Part shown: piece after piece, positions 63,382 to 64,000 of the stretch
How the letters are laid out: the number at the start of each line of letters is the position of its first letter
Position numbering within the stretch: position 1 is the stretch's first letter
Assembly (NCBI RefSeq): GCF_021582875.1
Contig: NZ_CP091138.1
Coordinates: 682,001-746,000 of the forward strand
DNA: 64,000 bases
Origin: Microbacterium sp. KUDC0406
GTDB taxonomy: Bacteria > Actinomycetota > Actinomycetes > Actinomycetales > Microbacteriaceae
Direction: 5' to 3'
Program-made: the position numbers and the translations under genes
The notes under the pieces: model-generated
What the model was told of the DNA's origin: nothing
Database searches by the model: none
What the model saw: only the letters and a program-made list of their open reading frames with translations

Positions 63382-64000
63382 ATGCGCCGCGGCATCCGTT
63401 CCCCCGAAGGGCGGACCGGCTCATCCCACGCGCTCCTGATCGGGATCGCCGTCGGCGTCGCCCTCATCCTCGTCATGCTGGTGTCCGCGCTGCAGGGCCT
63501 CCCGAGGTTCCGGCAGGTCGACTGGGGCGACGGCGAACCCCTCCCCGAGGTCTCGCAGGCGCCGCCCAGCGGCACGCCGACTCCTCTGCCGCAGCCCGAG
63601 CGCGACGATCTGCTCGCGACGATCATCGCCGTGATCCTCGCGGTGATCCTCTGTCTCGTCGTCCTCGCACTCGTCGTGCTGCTGCTCATCGTGATCATCC
63701 GCAGGCTGAGGGAGCTGTGGCGCGGGCGCCCGCTCCGGCAGCGCGCCGGCGCCGATCTCGACGAGCAGCCTGCGGCCGCTGCTGCGCCCGTGATCGTGGA
63801 CGCCGTGGTGATCAGACGGGGCATCGCGGAGGCGATCCGCGTCATCGGCGGGTCCAGCGACCCGGCAGACGCGATCATCGCCGCGTGGGTGGGGCTGGAG
63901 CAGACCGCCGCGGACTCTGGCGTCGCCCGTGCCGCGAGCGAGACACCGCGGGAGTTCACGCTGCGGATCATCGCCAGGCGGGCCGCCACCGAGCAGGACG
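63382..64000 (+). CDS. DUF4129-type membrane protein (5' part)
   Basis: The frame is open to the end of the window, giving 206 residues so far. Two membrane helices (about 15-36 and 75-100: LLATIIAVILAVILCLVVLALVVLLLIVIIRRL) surround an extracytoplasmic Pro-rich loop. The cytoplasmic part (GIAEAIRVIGGSSDPADAIIAAWVGLEQTAADSGVARAASETPREFTLR) is the DUF4129 signature. These proteins usually precede MoxR ATPase and DUF58 genes, which would lie downstream of the window. ATG chosen as the first codon before the membrane helix. Confidence 0.85.
   Translation, partial: MRRGIRSPEGRTGSSHALLIGIAVGVALILVMLVSALQGLPRFRQVDWGDGEPLPEVSQAPPSGTPTPLPQPERDDLLATIIAVILAVILCLVVLALVVLLLIVIIRRLRELWRGRPLRQRAGADLDEQPAAAAAPVIVDAVVIRRGIAEAIRVIGGSSDPADAIIAAWVGLEQTAADSGVARAASETPREFTLRIIARRAATEQD

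Noticed and set aside
1..64000. Prophage, integrative element, tRNA genes or biosynthetic gene cluster
   Set aside because: No integrase, transposase, phage structural gene, tRNA-like cloverleaf or synthase megagene was found; most genes are core housekeeping genes in conserved actinobacterial order.

Overview
The window is high-GC actinobacterial DNA, most likely a member of Microbacteriaceae close to Microbacterium. I infer this from the gene order (class II DAHP synthase - pknL-type kinase - Rv2175c-like gene - polyprenyl synthase; a dcw cluster without ftsA; sepF-yggT-divIVA after ftsZ; trpD beside ctaE-qcrCAB), from the DUF3040/DUF3043/DUF6114/DUF6230 families, and from many starts lying 6-9 nt after a TANNNT -10 element (leaderless mRNAs). 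No rRNA, tRNA, CRISPR array, IS element or prophage was seen, and no stretch above 300 bases lacks a gene.

Layout. 1-5.5 kb: 3' end of a class II DAHP synthase, PASTA Ser/Thr kinase, LysM muralytic protein, small DNA-binding protein, polyprenyl diphosphate synthase. 5.6-23.3 kb: division and cell-wall cluster DUF3040, mraZ, rsmH, ftsL, ftsI, murF, mraY, murD, ftsW, murG, murC, ftsQ, ftsZ, sepF, yggT, divIVA, lspA, pseudouridine synthase; murE is absent. 23.3-36.6 kb: GNAT, a TetR-controlled DUF6230/DUF6114 pair, dnaE, an unrecognised membrane protein, hisD, nrdR, pyrD, DUF3043, M20 peptidase, erpA. 36.7-48.1 kb: ctaC-ctaD-ctaF and the opposing ctaE-qcrC-qcrA-qcrB operon, which together encode the bcc-aa3 respiratory supercomplex. 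They are separated by a rhodanese, a short second threonyl-tRNA synthetase and a GNAT. 48-55 kb: PHP protein, 5'-3' exonuclease, rpsA, coaE, Tat-exported protein, uvrB. 55.3-62.6 kb: one very large LPVTG-anchored surface protein with a vWA domain, pilin-like isopeptide modules and DUF11-like repeats. 62.6-64 kb: small CxxC protein divergent from an OhrR-type regulator, then a DUF4129-type membrane protein cut by the window edge.

Two observations stand out. First, the short ThrRS gene is preceded by a 17-codon leader peptide with three consecutive Thr codons and a terminator-like hairpin, which looks like ribosome-mediated attenuation sensing Thr-tRNA charging. Second, at least 18 single-base frameshifts, most in G/C runs, break genes that include essential ones (ftsI, murF, ftsZ). 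I read them as assembly errors rather than decay, and I annotate the affected genes over their full span.
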